Shown in pieces: positions 26,648 through 34,836 of a DNA stretch of 64,000 nt. How positions within the stretch are numbered: position 1 is the first letter of the stretch; each line of letters starts with the position of its first letter. The DNA comes from Streptomyces griseochromogenes (lineage in GTDB: Bacteria; Actinomycetota; Actinomycetes; Streptomycetales; Streptomycetaceae), in contig NZ_CP016279.1 of NCBI RefSeq assembly GCF_001542625.1, positions 3,534,001 to 3,598,000 of the forward strand, given 5' to 3'. Position numbers and translations under genes: made by a program. The notes below the pieces were generated by a model. It was not told the DNA's origin. It was given only the letters and a program-made list of their open reading frames with translations, and made no database searches.

Positions 26648-27430
26648 TCAACCCGGTTGCGGATCCCGGCCGGCGGGTCGTGCCGGCAGGTCGAGCAGCC
26701 ATGCGGCGATGCGTTCGGCGCCTGCGTCCAGCATCGCCCGCCCCTTGCGTGCTGTCGCAGGACGAGCGTCCCCGGCGACGCCGGAGGCGGTGACCTCGTG
26801 GAAGGGCCGCGGGCGGTGGAAGGGCTGGTCCGCGGAGTACAGCTCGATCTCCGGGCCCGTCGCCTCGGCGATGCGGGAGCCGTCGACCAGCTCCGGGGCG
26901 AGCGCCATCATCATCGAGGTCTCGCCTTCGCAGGCGTGCATGAGGTGGTTCTGCTGCCGCATGATGCCGGCGAAACGGTCCTGCGCGGCCAGGAAGTAGC
27001 TGGTGACGGCGATGGGGGTGCCCAGTTCGCGCGAGATCTCGTTGGTGATGGCGTTGAGCGCCGTGACGTTCCCGCCGTGACCGTTCACGATCAGGATCGT
27101 ACGGAAGCCGGACGCCAGGACGGAGGAGCACACGTCCCGCAACACCGCCTGATAGGTGGAGAGCGTCAGGCTGAAGGTGCCGCCGAACGCCATGTGATGG
27201 TCGGCCAGTCCGCACCACAGGGACGGGGCGACGACGACGGGCCGGTGCCGGGCGATCAGGATGGCGGCCACCCGTCGGCACACCTCGGTGCTGAGGAAGT
27301 CGTCGACGCCGGTGGGCAGATGCGGGCCGTGCTGCTCCGTGGAGCCGACCGGGAGCAGGACGGGTGCGTTCTGGCCGGCAAGCTCACGGAGCCTGCTTGC
27401 GGTCATGCGGTTCCACAGAAACTCCGTCAC
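26648..27430 (-). CDS. Creatininase-family amidohydrolase
   Basis: Metal-dependent amidohydrolase (260 aa) of the creatininase/MftE superfamily, which includes creatinine and formamide-type amidases and mycofactocin peptidase. Metal-site motifs are visible: VLLPVGSTEQHGPHLPTGVDD (E-x-H near residue 33, D near 41), ILIVNGHGGNVTALNAI and HACEGETSMMMAL. GTG 27430 with AGGTCC upstream; codons open further 5' overlap the inverted-repeat operator and are not used. No other mycofactocin genes are near, so a catabolic amidase is more likely. The divergent TetR gene and operator probably control it together with the ligase downstream. Confidence 0.85.
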   Translation of the reverse strand: MTEFLWNRMTASRLRELAGQNAPVLLPVGSTEQHGPHLPTGVDDFLSTEVCRRVAAILIARHRPVVVAPSLWCGLADHHMAFGGTFSLTLSTYQAVLRDVCSSVLASGFRTILIVNGHGGNVTALNAITNEISRELGTPIAVTSYFLAAQDRFAGIMRQQNHLMHACEGETSMMMALAPELVDGSRIAEATGPEIELYSADQPFHRPRPFHEVTASGVAGDARPATARKGRAMLDAGAERIAAWLLDLPARPAGRDPQPG

Positions 27431-27476
27431 GTCAGGACCTCGCTTTCGTCGAGAGGTGTGCCGGATCGCTGGTTCC

Positions 27477-27511
27477 CCATATTTGGATTGGACAGTACAA
27501 TCCAAATATGG
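27477..27511. promoter_or_regulatory. 14-bp inverted repeat, TetR operator between divergent genes
   Basis: Arms CCATATTTGGATTG and CAATCCAAATATGG are perfect inverted repeats around the spacer GACAGTA, placed between the creatininase and TetR genes. It is AT-rich against a GC-rich background and probably overlaps both promoters. Confidence 0.85.
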
Positions 27512-27552
27512 AAGTGGCAAGAGACGTCGCGGCCCCGGACGACCGATCGTCC

Positions 27553-27575
27553 CTAGACTGGACCGTGCAATCCAA
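27553..27575. promoter_or_regulatory. Second, degenerate copy of the TetR operator
   Basis: Bases 27553-27575 match the core of the first operator (27483-27505) at 18 of 23 positions, including an identical CAATCCAA right half. It ends 10 bases before the TetR ATG, where binding would block the ribosome-site region of the transcript start, as expected for autoregulation. Confidence 0.65.
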
Positions 27576-27585
27576 GGGAGGTTCC

Positions 27586-28278
27586 ATGGCAGCCGAAGCC
27601 GCCGGCTCCGCATCCGCGGCCACATCCACCCGCCGTCCGCGAGCGCCCCGTCCTTCGGTCGGGAAGATCCTCGAGGCGTCGAAGGTCCTCTTCCTCGAGG
27701 ACGGCTACGACGGAGTCAATCTGGACCGCGTCGCGACCCGCGCGGGCGTCGCGCGACAGACGGTGTACAACCAGTTCGGCAGCAAGGAAGCGCTCTTCCG
27801 GGCCACGATGCACCACCACTGGCAGGCCTTCGGACTCCAGGACACGGAGGAGCGCCTCGTCCCGGACCCGGCGCAGGCCGACCCGGCCGGCTTCCTGCGC
27901 CGATTCGCCGAGGGTCTCCTCGCCTTCATCGCCGACACCGACCAGGTTGCCTTCACCCGGCTCGTCGTCGCCGAGTCGCGCAAACTCCCTTGGATCGCCG
28001 AGGAGTTCTACCGCCTGGGCAAACAGCCCCTGGTCACCGCACTCACCGCCGCGCTGCTCAACATGGCCGATGCCGGGCGCATCGACTGCCCTCATCCGGA
28101 ACTGGCGGCCCATCAGTTCCTCGGGCTCGTCCAGGAGTTCGTGATCTGGCCACAGGTCATGGCGATCGGCCCCGACGTGGTGAAGCTGCCTTCCGTCGAT
28201 CTCGTCGTGGAGGAGGCCGTCGCCATGTTCCTCAGCCGTTACGCCAAGCCGGGCGCACACGGCGGCGAGCCCGCCTGA
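27586..28278 (+). CDS. TetR/AcrR-family regulator
   Basis: Repressor (230 aa) with a disordered Ala/Arg-rich N-terminus, a helix-turn-helix at residues about 25-75 (VGKILEASKVLFLEDGYDGVNLDRVATRAGVARQTVYNQFGSKEALFRATM) and a TetR_C_7/AefR-type effector domain. ATG 27586 with GGGAGG five bases upstream is chosen; an upstream ATG at 27508 lies inside the operator. Divergent from the creatininase gene and bracketed by two copies of the same operator, so it is very probably autoregulated and controls the divergent catabolic pair. Ligand unknown. Confidence 0.9.
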   Translation: MAAEAAGSASAATSTRRPRAPRPSVGKILEASKVLFLEDGYDGVNLDRVATRAGVARQTVYNQFGSKEALFRATMHHHWQAFGLQDTEERLVPDPAQADPAGFLRRFAEGLLAFIADTDQVAFTRLVVAESRKLPWIAEEFYRLGKQPLVTALTAALLNMADAGRIDCPHPELAAHQFLGLVQEFVIWPQVMAIGPDVVKLPSVDLVVEEAVAMFLSRYAKPGAHGGEPA

Positions 28279-28599
28279 ATCCCGGGTGCGGCCCCCGGCG
28301 CGCACGCACTGCCCTTCGGGGAAGTCTCCGACGGTTGCGGCACCTCGCCGCATCCGTGACGGGCCGGTGTCCGCGAGAAGGGCGGGCGCGGGCTCCGTCC
28401 GGTCGCGCAGTTCACCCAGGGCCGGTGCGCCCGCGGCACCGGGTGAGGCGGGACGATCCGGGCGGCACGGTCGACCGACCGGAACACGGCGGACACGGCA
28501 CCGGGCGCCTTCCCGCCGGACGCGATCTCGCCGCGCAGCGAGTCGACGCGACCAGGTCGCCCGTCGCGACGCCCGGGGCGGGCTCGTCGCCTCCCTGTG
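28279..28599. other. Intergenic region with a coding-like remnant
   Basis: About 320 bases between the TetR gene and the dehydrogenase stop. On the minus strand one frame reads VDSLRGEIASGGKAPGAVSA and then FRSVDRAARIVPP, with the codon bias of a real gene, but it has no start and is bounded by stops. It looks like a leftover gene piece. I do not recognise the family. No clear terminator. Confidence 0.35.
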
Positions 28600-29778
28600 T
28601 CAGCGGTACCACCCGAACCGCTCCGCGATCAACGGCAGCCGGTCCGTCACCAGCGCGTGGGCGGCGGTGCGCGGGGTCGTCCCGTCGGCCTCGGCGCGGG
28701 TGAGCGTCAGATCGATCAGCGCACGCATCGAGCGGCGGATGTGGGCGAACGCCTCGTCGGCGTCCGGGCCGATGTCGCCGAACAGGGTCCACCACCACCA
28801 GGCGTTCGTGGCGGAGTTGACCACCACGTCCGGCAGCACGGTCACCCCGCGCGCGGCGAGCAGCTCCTCCGCCTCGGGCCGGACGGGCATGTTGGCGGCC
28901 TCCACGATCCAGCGGGCGGTGATCCCGTCCTGGTTGGCGGTGTCGATCGCGTACGACACCGCCGCGGGCACGAGCACCTCCGCCTCGGCGGACAGCCAGG
29001 CGTCACCGGGCAGTTCACGGTCGCCGGGGCCGAGCACCGAGCGGTCGACGGTCCCGTACGCGTCCCGCGCGGCCAGCAGGGCCTCGACGTCGAGTCCGGC
29101 CGGGTCGGCGATGGTGCCCTTGACATCGGCGACGGCCACCACGGTCAGGCCCGCGCGAGCGAGGAAGCGTGCCGTGGCCCCGCCCATCGTGCCCAGACCC
29201 TGTACGGCGACCCGGGTGCCCCGGTACGGCACCGACGCCCGGTCCAGGGCGGCGAGCACCGCCTCGGCGACACCGCAGCCGCCTGCCAGCTCGTCCAGGC
29301 CGATGCCGTCCACCTCGACCGCGAAGGCGTCCGCGAGCCGCTCACGGGCCGCCGTCTCGTCGTCGAGCAGGGGATAGACGGCCTGGATCGAGGAGACCAG
29401 TCCCGCCTCGGCGACCGCCCGGTCCACCAGGTCCTGGGTGAGACCCAGGTCCTCCCCGGTGGTCCAGAAGCTCTCGATGTACGGCCGCATCGCACGCAGG
29501 TAGCGGACCAGCAGCCCGTACGCCTCCGGGGCGCGCGGGTCGCAGTCGATGCCGCCCTTGGCACCGCCGAGGGGGACGTAGCGGCCCTCCGGGGCGTAGT
29601 GCAGGGCCTCCTTCATCGTCATGCCGCGGGCCAGTCCTGCGACCTCCTGGAGGGTGCACCCGGCCCGCATCCGCAGTCCGCCGCTGGCCACACCCCGCAC
29701 CAGCCGGTCCACGACCAGGAAGCCCTGCCGACCCGTGACATGGTCGGTCCAGACGAGCGACATCAGGGGGGCGGTCAT
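28600..29778 (-). CDS. Glu/Leu/Phe/Val dehydrogenase family protein
   Basis: NAD(P)-dependent amino-acid dehydrogenase (392 aa), probably for a branched-chain or related amino acid; cytosolic. The substrate domain has the catalytic lysine region GRYVPLGGAKGGIDCDP, and the cofactor domain has VAVQGLGTMGGATARFLA. The C-terminal VLPDVVVNSATNAWWWWTLFG is close to the N-G-G segment of the family but with Ser-Ala replacing Gly-Gly and four tryptophans, which may change the substrate. ATG 29778 with GGGAG before it. The upstream gap has two inverted repeats (29799-29818, 29849-29864) shared with the divergent MBL gene. Confidence 0.85.
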   Translation of the reverse strand: MTAPLMSLVWTDHVTGRQGFLVVDRLVRGVASGGLRMRAGCTLQEVAGLARGMTMKEALHYAPEGRYVPLGGAKGGIDCDPRAPEAYGLLVRYLRAMRPYIESFWTTGEDLGLTQDLVDRAVAEAGLVSSIQAVYPLLDDETAARERLADAFAVEVDGIGLDELAGGCGVAEAVLAALDRASVPYRGTRVAVQGLGTMGGATARFLARAGLTVVAVADVKGTIADPAGLDVEALLAARDAYGTVDRSVLGPGDRELPGDAWLSAEAEVLVPAAVSYAIDTANQDGITARWIVEAANMPVRPEAEELLAARGVTVLPDVVVNSATNAWWWWTLFGDIGPDADEAFAHIRRSMRALIDLTLTRAEADGTTPRTAAHALVTDRLPLIAERFGWYR

Positions 29779-29798
29779 GGGATCTCCCGGGTACTTGT

Positions 29799-29818
29799 TA
29801 CTGAACTGCGGGTCAGTA
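29799..29818. promoter_or_regulatory. Inverted repeat TACTGA-N8-TCAGTA
   Basis: Six-base arms TACTGA and TCAGTA, 21 bases before the dehydrogenase ATG. With the second dyad at 29849 it shares the CTGAA/TTCAG element, so both may bind one regulator. Confidence 0.5.
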
Positions 29819-29848
29819 TTCGAAAGTGGTGCGCAACCTGTCAACGTG

Positions 29849-29864
29849 CTGAACGGTCGTTCAG
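29849..29864. promoter_or_regulatory. Palindrome CTGAACG-GT-CGTTCAG, TetR-type operator
   Basis: Seven-base arms around GT, in the gap between the divergent dehydrogenase and MBL genes. The form C-TGAACG-nn-CGTTCA-G is typical of TetR-family operators in actinobacteria. No regulator gene sits next to it apart from the TetR at 27586, whose own operators differ. Confidence 0.6.
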
Positions 29865-29963
29865 TAGCGTGGGTCGGTCGCCCGCCTGTGACGCACGCGG
29901 CACCGGCATGTCGGAGGGGCCGACCATAATGGAGGGCCTCTGCGACTCCACCTTGGAGGTACC

Positions 29964-31148
29964 GTGACCGGTCTGCGTTCCCTGAGCTCCGGGCTCCGCG
30001 CACTTCAGCCCGAAGCCTTCGGCGCGGAACCGAGCGGTGAGCGCCTCGCGCGCATCCGCCGTTCCCCCCATTTCAAGGACGGCGTCTTCCAGAACCCCGG
30101 CGGCGTCGCCCGCACCCGGCCCTCCGGCTCCATGCTGGACTTCGCCAAGGTGTTCTTCGACAAGGAGACGCGGCCCCTGCGCGCTCCCCGCGGCACTGTT
30201 CCGGTGCACGCCACCACCCTCGCCGACCTGGCCAAACCGCCGGCCACCGGACTGCGGGTGACCTGGATGGGCCACTCCAGCGTGCTCGCGGAGATCGACG
30301 GGCACCGGGTCCTGTTCGACCCCGTCTGGGGCGAGCGCTGCTCCCCCTTCCCGTTCGCCGGGCCCAAGCGGCTGCACCCGGTGCCGCTCCCGCTGGCCGC
30401 GCTCGGACCGGTCGACGTGGTGGTCATCTCGCACGACCACTACGACCACCTGGACCTGCCCTCGATCAAGGCGCTGGCCGGGACCGACACGGTGTTCGCC
30501 GTGCCGCTCGGCGTCGGAGCCCACCTCGAACACTGGGGCGTGTCCCCGGACCGGTTGCGCGAGCTCGACTGGCACGAGTCCACCAAGATCGGCGGACTCA
30601 CCCTCACCGCGACCCCGGCCCGCCACTTCTGCGGCCGCGGCCTGCGCAACGCCCAGAACACGCTCTGGGCGTCCTGGGCCGTCGCCGGCGAGGAACACCG
30701 CATCTACCACAGCGGGGACACGGGTTACTTCGACGGCTTCAAGGACATCGGCGCCGCCCACGGCCCGTTCGACGCCACGATGATCCAGATCGGCGCGTAC
30801 AGCGACTTCTGGCCCGACATCCACATGACCCCCGAGGAGGGGCTGCGCGCCCACCTCGACCTGCAGGGCGGGGTGCCGCACGGCGTGCTGCTGCCGATCC
30901 ACTGGGGCACCTTCAATCTCGCCCCGCACGCCTGGGCGGAGCCCGGCGAGTGGACCAAGGAGGCCGCCGAGGGAGCCGCCCAGGCGGTGGCGCTGCCCCG
31001 GCCCGGCGAGCCTTTCGAGCCCGCGGGCAAGCTCCCCGCGGAGCCGTGGTGGCGGGGTGTCTCCGAGGGCGTCCGCCCCGCCTGGCGCGCGGTCGGAGCC
31101 CTGGCCGCCGAACCCGGCGTACGCAAGGGCGGCCACCACAAGAACTGA
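29964..31148 (+). CDS. MBL-fold metallo-hydrolase (NAPE-PLD/UlaG-like)
   Basis: Zinc-dependent hydrolase (394 aa) with the binding motif VISHDHYDHLD (HxHxDH, near residue 157), further histidines in TPARHFCGRG and IYHSGDTGYFDG, and a final IHWGTFNLA. The N-terminal 90 residues (SPHFKDGVFQNP, MLDFAKVFF) are typical of the group that includes N-acyl-phosphatidylethanolamine phospholipase D, so a phospholipid or similar ester is a possible substrate. GTG 29964 with TTGGAGGTACC directly before it. Followed by a very strong hairpin. Confidence 0.88.
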   Translation: MTGLRSLSSGLRALQPEAFGAEPSGERLARIRRSPHFKDGVFQNPGGVARTRPSGSMLDFAKVFFDKETRPLRAPRGTVPVHATTLADLAKPPATGLRVTWMGHSSVLAEIDGHRVLFDPVWGERCSPFPFAGPKRLHPVPLPLAALGPVDVVVISHDHYDHLDLPSIKALAGTDTVFAVPLGVGAHLEHWGVSPDRLRELDWHESTKIGGLTLTATPARHFCGRGLRNAQNTLWASWAVAGEEHRIYHSGDTGYFDGFKDIGAAHGPFDATMIQIGAYSDFWPDIHMTPEEGLRAHLDLQGGVPHGVLLPIHWGTFNLAPHAWAEPGEWTKEAAEGAAQAVALPRPGEPFEPAGKLPAEPWWRGVSEGVRPAWRAVGALAAEPGVRKGGHHKN

Positions 31149-31619
31149 CACCGGGTCCGCCTGGTCGCCGAGCCCCGTCACGGGCCTCGGCGACCAGGCG
31201 TGCGAGATCCTCGGCGGGCCGGGCCTCGTCGCTTTCCGCCTGCCCGACCCCAGGCCAAGGTCAAGGCCATGGCTGATACTCTCCGTGACATTTTCCGGGT
31301 ATGGGGACATGGCCGCCCGGTGGTTCCGGTGGGTGTGGCGGGTGTGTCCGGCTCGGAAGAACCGGACGGGTGGGGAGTGGGTGGGGGGTGTCGACCAGGG
31401 GATCGCCCCTCGTGCCCCTGACCACTTTTGAGCAGGTCTTATCGAACTCTTTCGGGTCGGCGTGTCGTCGGCGGCAGTGTTATCGGTCTGTCGTACGAAG
31501 CCTCATACCAGAGCGGGACGCTCTTCGGGGGACTTTGTCAACTGCCCACCGCACATGAGGCTCACGCGACTACTGTGAGTGTCCGGATGGCAGCCCGACG
31601 GACCAGTACGAGGACGCAG
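31149..31619. other. Intergenic region before the conservon
   Basis: About 470 bases: a terminator at 31159-31201 and then some 400 bases with no ORF in frame with a good start. The kinase frame is open back to 31428, but the first start with a matching ribosome site is ATG 31620 (GAGGAC at 31609-31614). The conservon promoter must lie here; I see no clear -35/-10 pair. Confidence 0.5.
31159..31201 (+). terminator. Terminator, 20-bp stem with one mismatch
   Basis: Two 20-base arms with a single mismatch pair around the 3-base loop TCA, 10 bases after the MBL stop. Longest stem in the window. Confidence 0.88.
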
Positions 31620-33953
31620 ATGTCTCACCTCCGTGCACCGGCCGCCCACGCCGACCGCCGTGAGGGCGGCAGGCATGGGAGACCGGTCGCCCGACCCGCT
31701 CCCGCACTGCCCGATACGCACATACGGCCACAGCTCATGCGGCTCGCCGTGCTCCCGCCGGTCGCGGTCGCTCTCAGCGCCAGCGCGGCCGTCGTCTTCA
31801 GCATCCGCTCGACGGGGGCACGACCCGGTCCCACCCTGTGGGCCGTGCTCGCCGGGGCGGTCGCGGTGACCGTCGCGGGCATCCTGATCGCCGTCGTCGC
31901 CGCGGACCGCGCCGCCCGCTCGGTCAGCGACCGCGTCGACGCGCTGCGCCGCAGCACCACTCGTGGCGAGGGGGACCTGCGCGCCCTCGTCGAAGCCCTG
32001 CGCCGCGGGGAGACACCACCGCAGCGAGGGACGCGCCGCCGCCCGCCGGAGGACGCCGACGACTTCGAACTGCTCGCCGCGGACCTGGCCCGCTCGTACG
32101 ACGGCGCCGTCACCGCCGTCGTGCAGGCCGCCCAGCTCTCCAGCCAGGCGGGCAGCGAGCAGAAGCTGGAGGTCTTCGTCAACCTCGCGCGGCGGCTGCA
32201 GTCCCTGGTCCACCGGGAGATCTCGATCCTCGACGAGCTGGAGAACGAGATCGAGGACCCGGACCTGCTCAAGGGCCTGTTCCACGTGGACCACCTCGCC
32301 ACCCGCATCCGGCGGCACGCGGAGAACCTCGCCGTGCTCGGCGGTGCCGTCTCCCGCCGGCAGTGGAGCAACCCGGTGAGCATGACGGAGGTGCTGCGCT
32401 CCGCCATCGCCGAGGTCGAGCAGTACTCCCGGGTGAAACTGGTGCCGCCCATCGACGGGGAACTGCGCGGCCACGCCGTCGCCGACGTCATCCACCTGCT
32501 CGCCGAACTCGTGGAGAACGCCACGGTGTTCTCCGCCCCGCAGACCCAGGTGCTGCTCCGGGCCAACCTCGTCACCTCCGGGCTGGCCGTGGAGGTCGAG
32601 GACCGCGGGCTCGGCATGCCGGTCGGCGAACAGAGCAAGATGAACGCCCTGCTCGCCGACCCGGACCAGGTCAACGTGGCCAGCCTGCTGGCCGACGGCC
32701 GTATCGGCCTCTACGTCGTCTCCCAGCTCGCCCGCCGCCACGGCATCACGGTCCGCCTGCAGACCAATATCTACGGCGGTGTGCAGGCCGTACTCGTCGT
32801 CCCGCAGGCCTTGTTGGGCACGGCGCCGGGCGTACCCGGGGCGGTACCGCAGCCACAGGACCCGGCGGCGACCGGCCCGTTGCCGGTGCCGCAGCCCCGG
32901 GCTTCGCATGCCTCCGGGGGAACGCGGGCCTCGACCGGCGACGCCGGGACGGAAGGGCGGCACGGAGAGGCGGAGAGCCATCAGGGCCGTACCGCGACGG
33001 CATCCGGTGCGGGCATGACGTCCGGTGCGGGGACGGCGACCGGACAGCCGGGCGCGGCAGGGCACGGCGGGGCCGGACAAGCCGCGGGCACCGGCCGACG
33101 ACGGCACGCGCAGGGCGGACCCGCTCTGGGCGGCGCCGCCCAGAGCGGGGGAGCGCAGAACGGGGGAGCGCAGAACGCGGGCGCGCCGGCCCCGCTCCCC
33201 GTGCGCGGCGCCCACGAGCAGCGGCCCAACCCCGCCGAGGCCGTGCCCGGCGTCCGCGCCGAGGACCGGGCGGCGGTCGAGGCGAACGCCGGCACCGTGC
33301 CCACCCCACGCGCGGGCACGGTGCGCGGCACCATGGGCAAGCCCCAGCTGCCCCGCCGCCGCGCCCAGGAGCACATCGTGCCCCAACTGCGCGGCGGTCC
33401 CGCCCCCCGTCAGGACGGCGACGTCGTCGCGAGCCACGACCCCGGCCTCATGGCGGCCTTCCAGCGCGGCATCGGCCTCGCCGAGGCACAACAGCACATG
33501 GAGTCCGCGCACATGGAGTCCGCGCACATGGACGCTGCGCATATTGAGTCCGCCCACAGGGATTCTGCCTACGGGGACTCTGCCTACGGGGACTCTGCCT
33601 ACGGGGACTCCGCACACCTGGCCGCCCCACAGCCGGAAGCCGCCCACCGGGATTCGGCTCACATGGATTCGGCTCACATGGATTCGGCTCACATGGACGA
33701 GGCCCACATGCAGTCACTACCCAGGGAGTCGGCACGTACGGCTTCGGGGCACGTCGCCTCCGGACATTGGTCTCAGGACCATATGGCCCCCGCGCACAGG
33801 GACGCCGCCTCCCCGGACACCACCCGTATGGACGCACCGCTGGACGCACGGCCCAGGGAAGCGGCCCCCATACGCCAGGCGCACGCCCACGCGCCCGTGT
33901 CCGACGGCATCCACGGCACCGGCCGGACCGACGGGAGCGCACCGGCCCGATGA
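31620..33953 (+). CDS. cvnA: Conservon sensor histidine-kinase-like protein CvnA with pentapeptide-repeat tail
   Basis: Membrane protein (777 aa) of the conservon system, in which CvnA senses a signal and CvnB-D act as a G-protein-like switch. Two membrane segments at residues about 40-62 (LAVLPPVAVALSASAAVVFS) and 68-90, a nitrate-sensor-like coiled region, and an HATPase domain with N-box ELVENATVFSAP and G-box VEDRGLGMP (residues about 300-400). No conserved phospho-accepting His is obvious, as in other CvnA. From about 405 the protein is disordered and Gly/Ala/Gln-rich; residues about 626-700 are 13 pentapeptides of the form H-M-D/E-S-A or Y-G-D-S-A. ATG 31620 is chosen for its ribosome site. 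The stop overlaps an ATG (33950) of the next frame. Confidence 0.85.
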   Translation: MSHLRAPAAHADRREGGRHGRPVARPAPALPDTHIRPQLMRLAVLPPVAVALSASAAVVFSIRSTGARPGPTLWAVLAGAVAVTVAGILIAVVAADRAARSVSDRVDALRRSTTRGEGDLRALVEALRRGETPPQRGTRRRPPEDADDFELLAADLARSYDGAVTAVVQAAQLSSQAGSEQKLEVFVNLARRLQSLVHREISILDELENEIEDPDLLKGLFHVDHLATRIRRHAENLAVLGGAVSRRQWSNPVSMTEVLRSAIAEVEQYSRVKLVPPIDGELRGHAVADVIHLLAELVENATVFSAPQTQVLLRANLVTSGLAVEVEDRGLGMPVGEQSKMNALLADPDQVNVASLLADGRIGLYVVSQLARRHGITVRLQTNIYGGVQAVLVVPQALLGTAPGVPGAVPQPQDPAATGPLPVPQPRASHASGGTRASTGDAGTEGRHGEAESHQGRTATASGAGMTSGAGTATGQPGAAGHGGAGQAAGTGRRRHAQGGPALGGAAQSGGAQNGGAQNAGAPAPLPVRGAHEQRPNPAEAVPGVRAEDRAAVEANAGTVPTPRAGTVRGTMGKPQLPRRRAQEHIVPQLRGGPAPRQDGDVVASHDPGLMAAFQRGIGLAEAQQHMESAHMESAHMDAAHIESAHRDSAYGDSAYGDSAYGDSAHLAAPQPEAAHRDSAHMDSAHMDSAHMDEAHMQSLPRESARTASGHVASGHWSQDHMAPAHRDAASPDTTRMDAPLDARPREAAPIRQAHAHAPVSDGIHGTGRTDGSAPAR
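33495..33715 (+). repeat. 15-bp tandem repeats inside cvnA
   Basis: About thirteen 15-base units such as CACATGGAGTCCGCG and TACGGGGACTCTGCC: eight, then an imperfect 30-base unit (HLAAPQPEAA), then five more. All keep the reading frame. The nearly identical blocks (three YGDSA units, three H(R/M)DSA units) suggest recent expansion by slippage. Confidence 0.9.
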
Positions 33954-34027
33954 CCACCCCTTCTTCCGAACGCTTCTCCACCCCCAGCGCTCCCGCAGAC
34001 CTTCGTACCCCAAGGAGTCGATCCACC

Positions 34028-34462
34028 ATGGCGAGCGATGCGCCGACGGCCCAGTCGTCCGACCTCGACTGGCTGCTGAGCGGCCTCGTGCAACGCGTAC
34101 CGCACACCACCAGCGCGGTGCTCCTGTCCTGCGACGGACTGGTCAAGTCCGTGCACGGCCTCGATCCCGACAGCGCCGACCACATGGCGGCCCTCGCCTC
34201 CGGCCTGTACTCCCTCGGCCGCAGCGCGGGTATCCGGTTCGGCGACGGCGGGGACGTCCGCCAGGTCGTCGTCGAGCTCGACTCGACGCTGCTGTTCGTC
34301 ACCACCGCGGGCTCCGGCACCTGCCTCGCGGTGCTCGCCGCCCGCGAGGCCGATGCCGCCGTGCTCGGCTACGAGATGGCGATGCTGGTCAAGAGCGTCC
34401 GCCCGTATCTGGTGACCGCACCCCGGCAGCACGCCGTCGAATCCACGGCGATGAGGCCTTGA
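34028..34462 (+). CDS. cvnB: Roadblock/LC7 protein CvnB
   Basis: Roadblock/LC7-domain protein (144 aa), the presumed GTPase-activating or regulatory partner of the Ras-like CvnD in the conservon complex under the membrane. Typical start DLDWLLSGLVQRVPHTTSAVLLSCDGLV and the MAALASGLYSLGRSAGIRFG segment. ATG 34028 follows AAGGAG at 10 bases and gives the usual short N-terminus; an upstream ATG at 33950, overlapping the cvnA stop, would add 26 Ser/Pro-rich residues. Its TGA overlaps the candidate TTG start of the next gene. Confidence 0.9.
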   Translation: MASDAPTAQSSDLDWLLSGLVQRVPHTTSAVLLSCDGLVKSVHGLDPDSADHMAALASGLYSLGRSAGIRFGDGGDVRQVVVELDSTLLFVTTAGSGTCLAVLAAREADAAVLGYEMAMLVKSVRPYLVTAPRQHAVESTAMRP

Positions 34463-34464
34463 CC

Positions 34465-34836
34465 GTGACCGCAGCCGGCGACGGGCCTTGGCTGGATGAT
34501 GCGGCCGGACGCCTGGTGCGCCCGTTCACGGTCAGCAACGGCCGCACCAAGCCCAGCATCGCCCTCGACCTGATGTCGCAGGTGATGGCCACCGGCGTCA
34601 CCCCGCTCGGCTACCTCGGCCCCGAGCACGCCCAGGCACTCGACCTGTGCCGGGCGCCCGTCTCGGTCGCCGAGGTGGCCGCGCATCTGAAACTGCCCGC
34701 GGTGGTCACCAAGGTGCTGCTCTCGGACCTCGTCGACTGCGGGGCGCTGACCACCAAGCCCCCCGTGTTCCACCACAACCCCACTGACCGGTCTCTGCTG
34801 GAGGCAGTGCTCGATGGACTACGACGACAGCTCTGA
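34465..34836 (+). CDS. cvnC: DUF742 protein CvnC
   Basis: DUF742 family protein (123 aa), third member of the conservon, proposed adaptor of the CvnA-D complex. Has the winged-helix-like body AGRLVRPFTVSNGRTKPSIALDLMSQVMATG and the C-terminal ALTTKPPVFHHNPTDRSLLEAVLDGLRRQL diagnostic of the family. GTG 34465 is chosen; a TTG at 34459 overlaps the cvnB stop. The gene overlaps cvnD by 23 bases. Confidence 0.9.
   Translation: MTAAGDGPWLDDAAGRLVRPFTVSNGRTKPSIALDLMSQVMATGVTPLGYLGPEHAQALDLCRAPVSVAEVAAHLKLPAVVTKVLLSDLVDCGALTTKPPVFHHNPTDRSLLEAVLDGLRRQL

Noticed and set aside
23571..26999. 1,142-codon open frame on the plus strand
   Set aside because: Antisense to the TetR, ligase and creatininase genes and without any recognisable domain.
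26648..27430. Mycofactocin cluster, from the MftE-like creatininase
   Set aside because: No precursor peptide, radical SAM MftC or other mft gene is near; the neighbours are a TetR regulator and an acyl-CoA ligase.
33495..33715. CRISPR array
   Set aside because: The 15-bp units are directly adjacent, stay in frame within a protein and have no spacers. No other regularly spaced repeats exist in the window and no cas genes are present.
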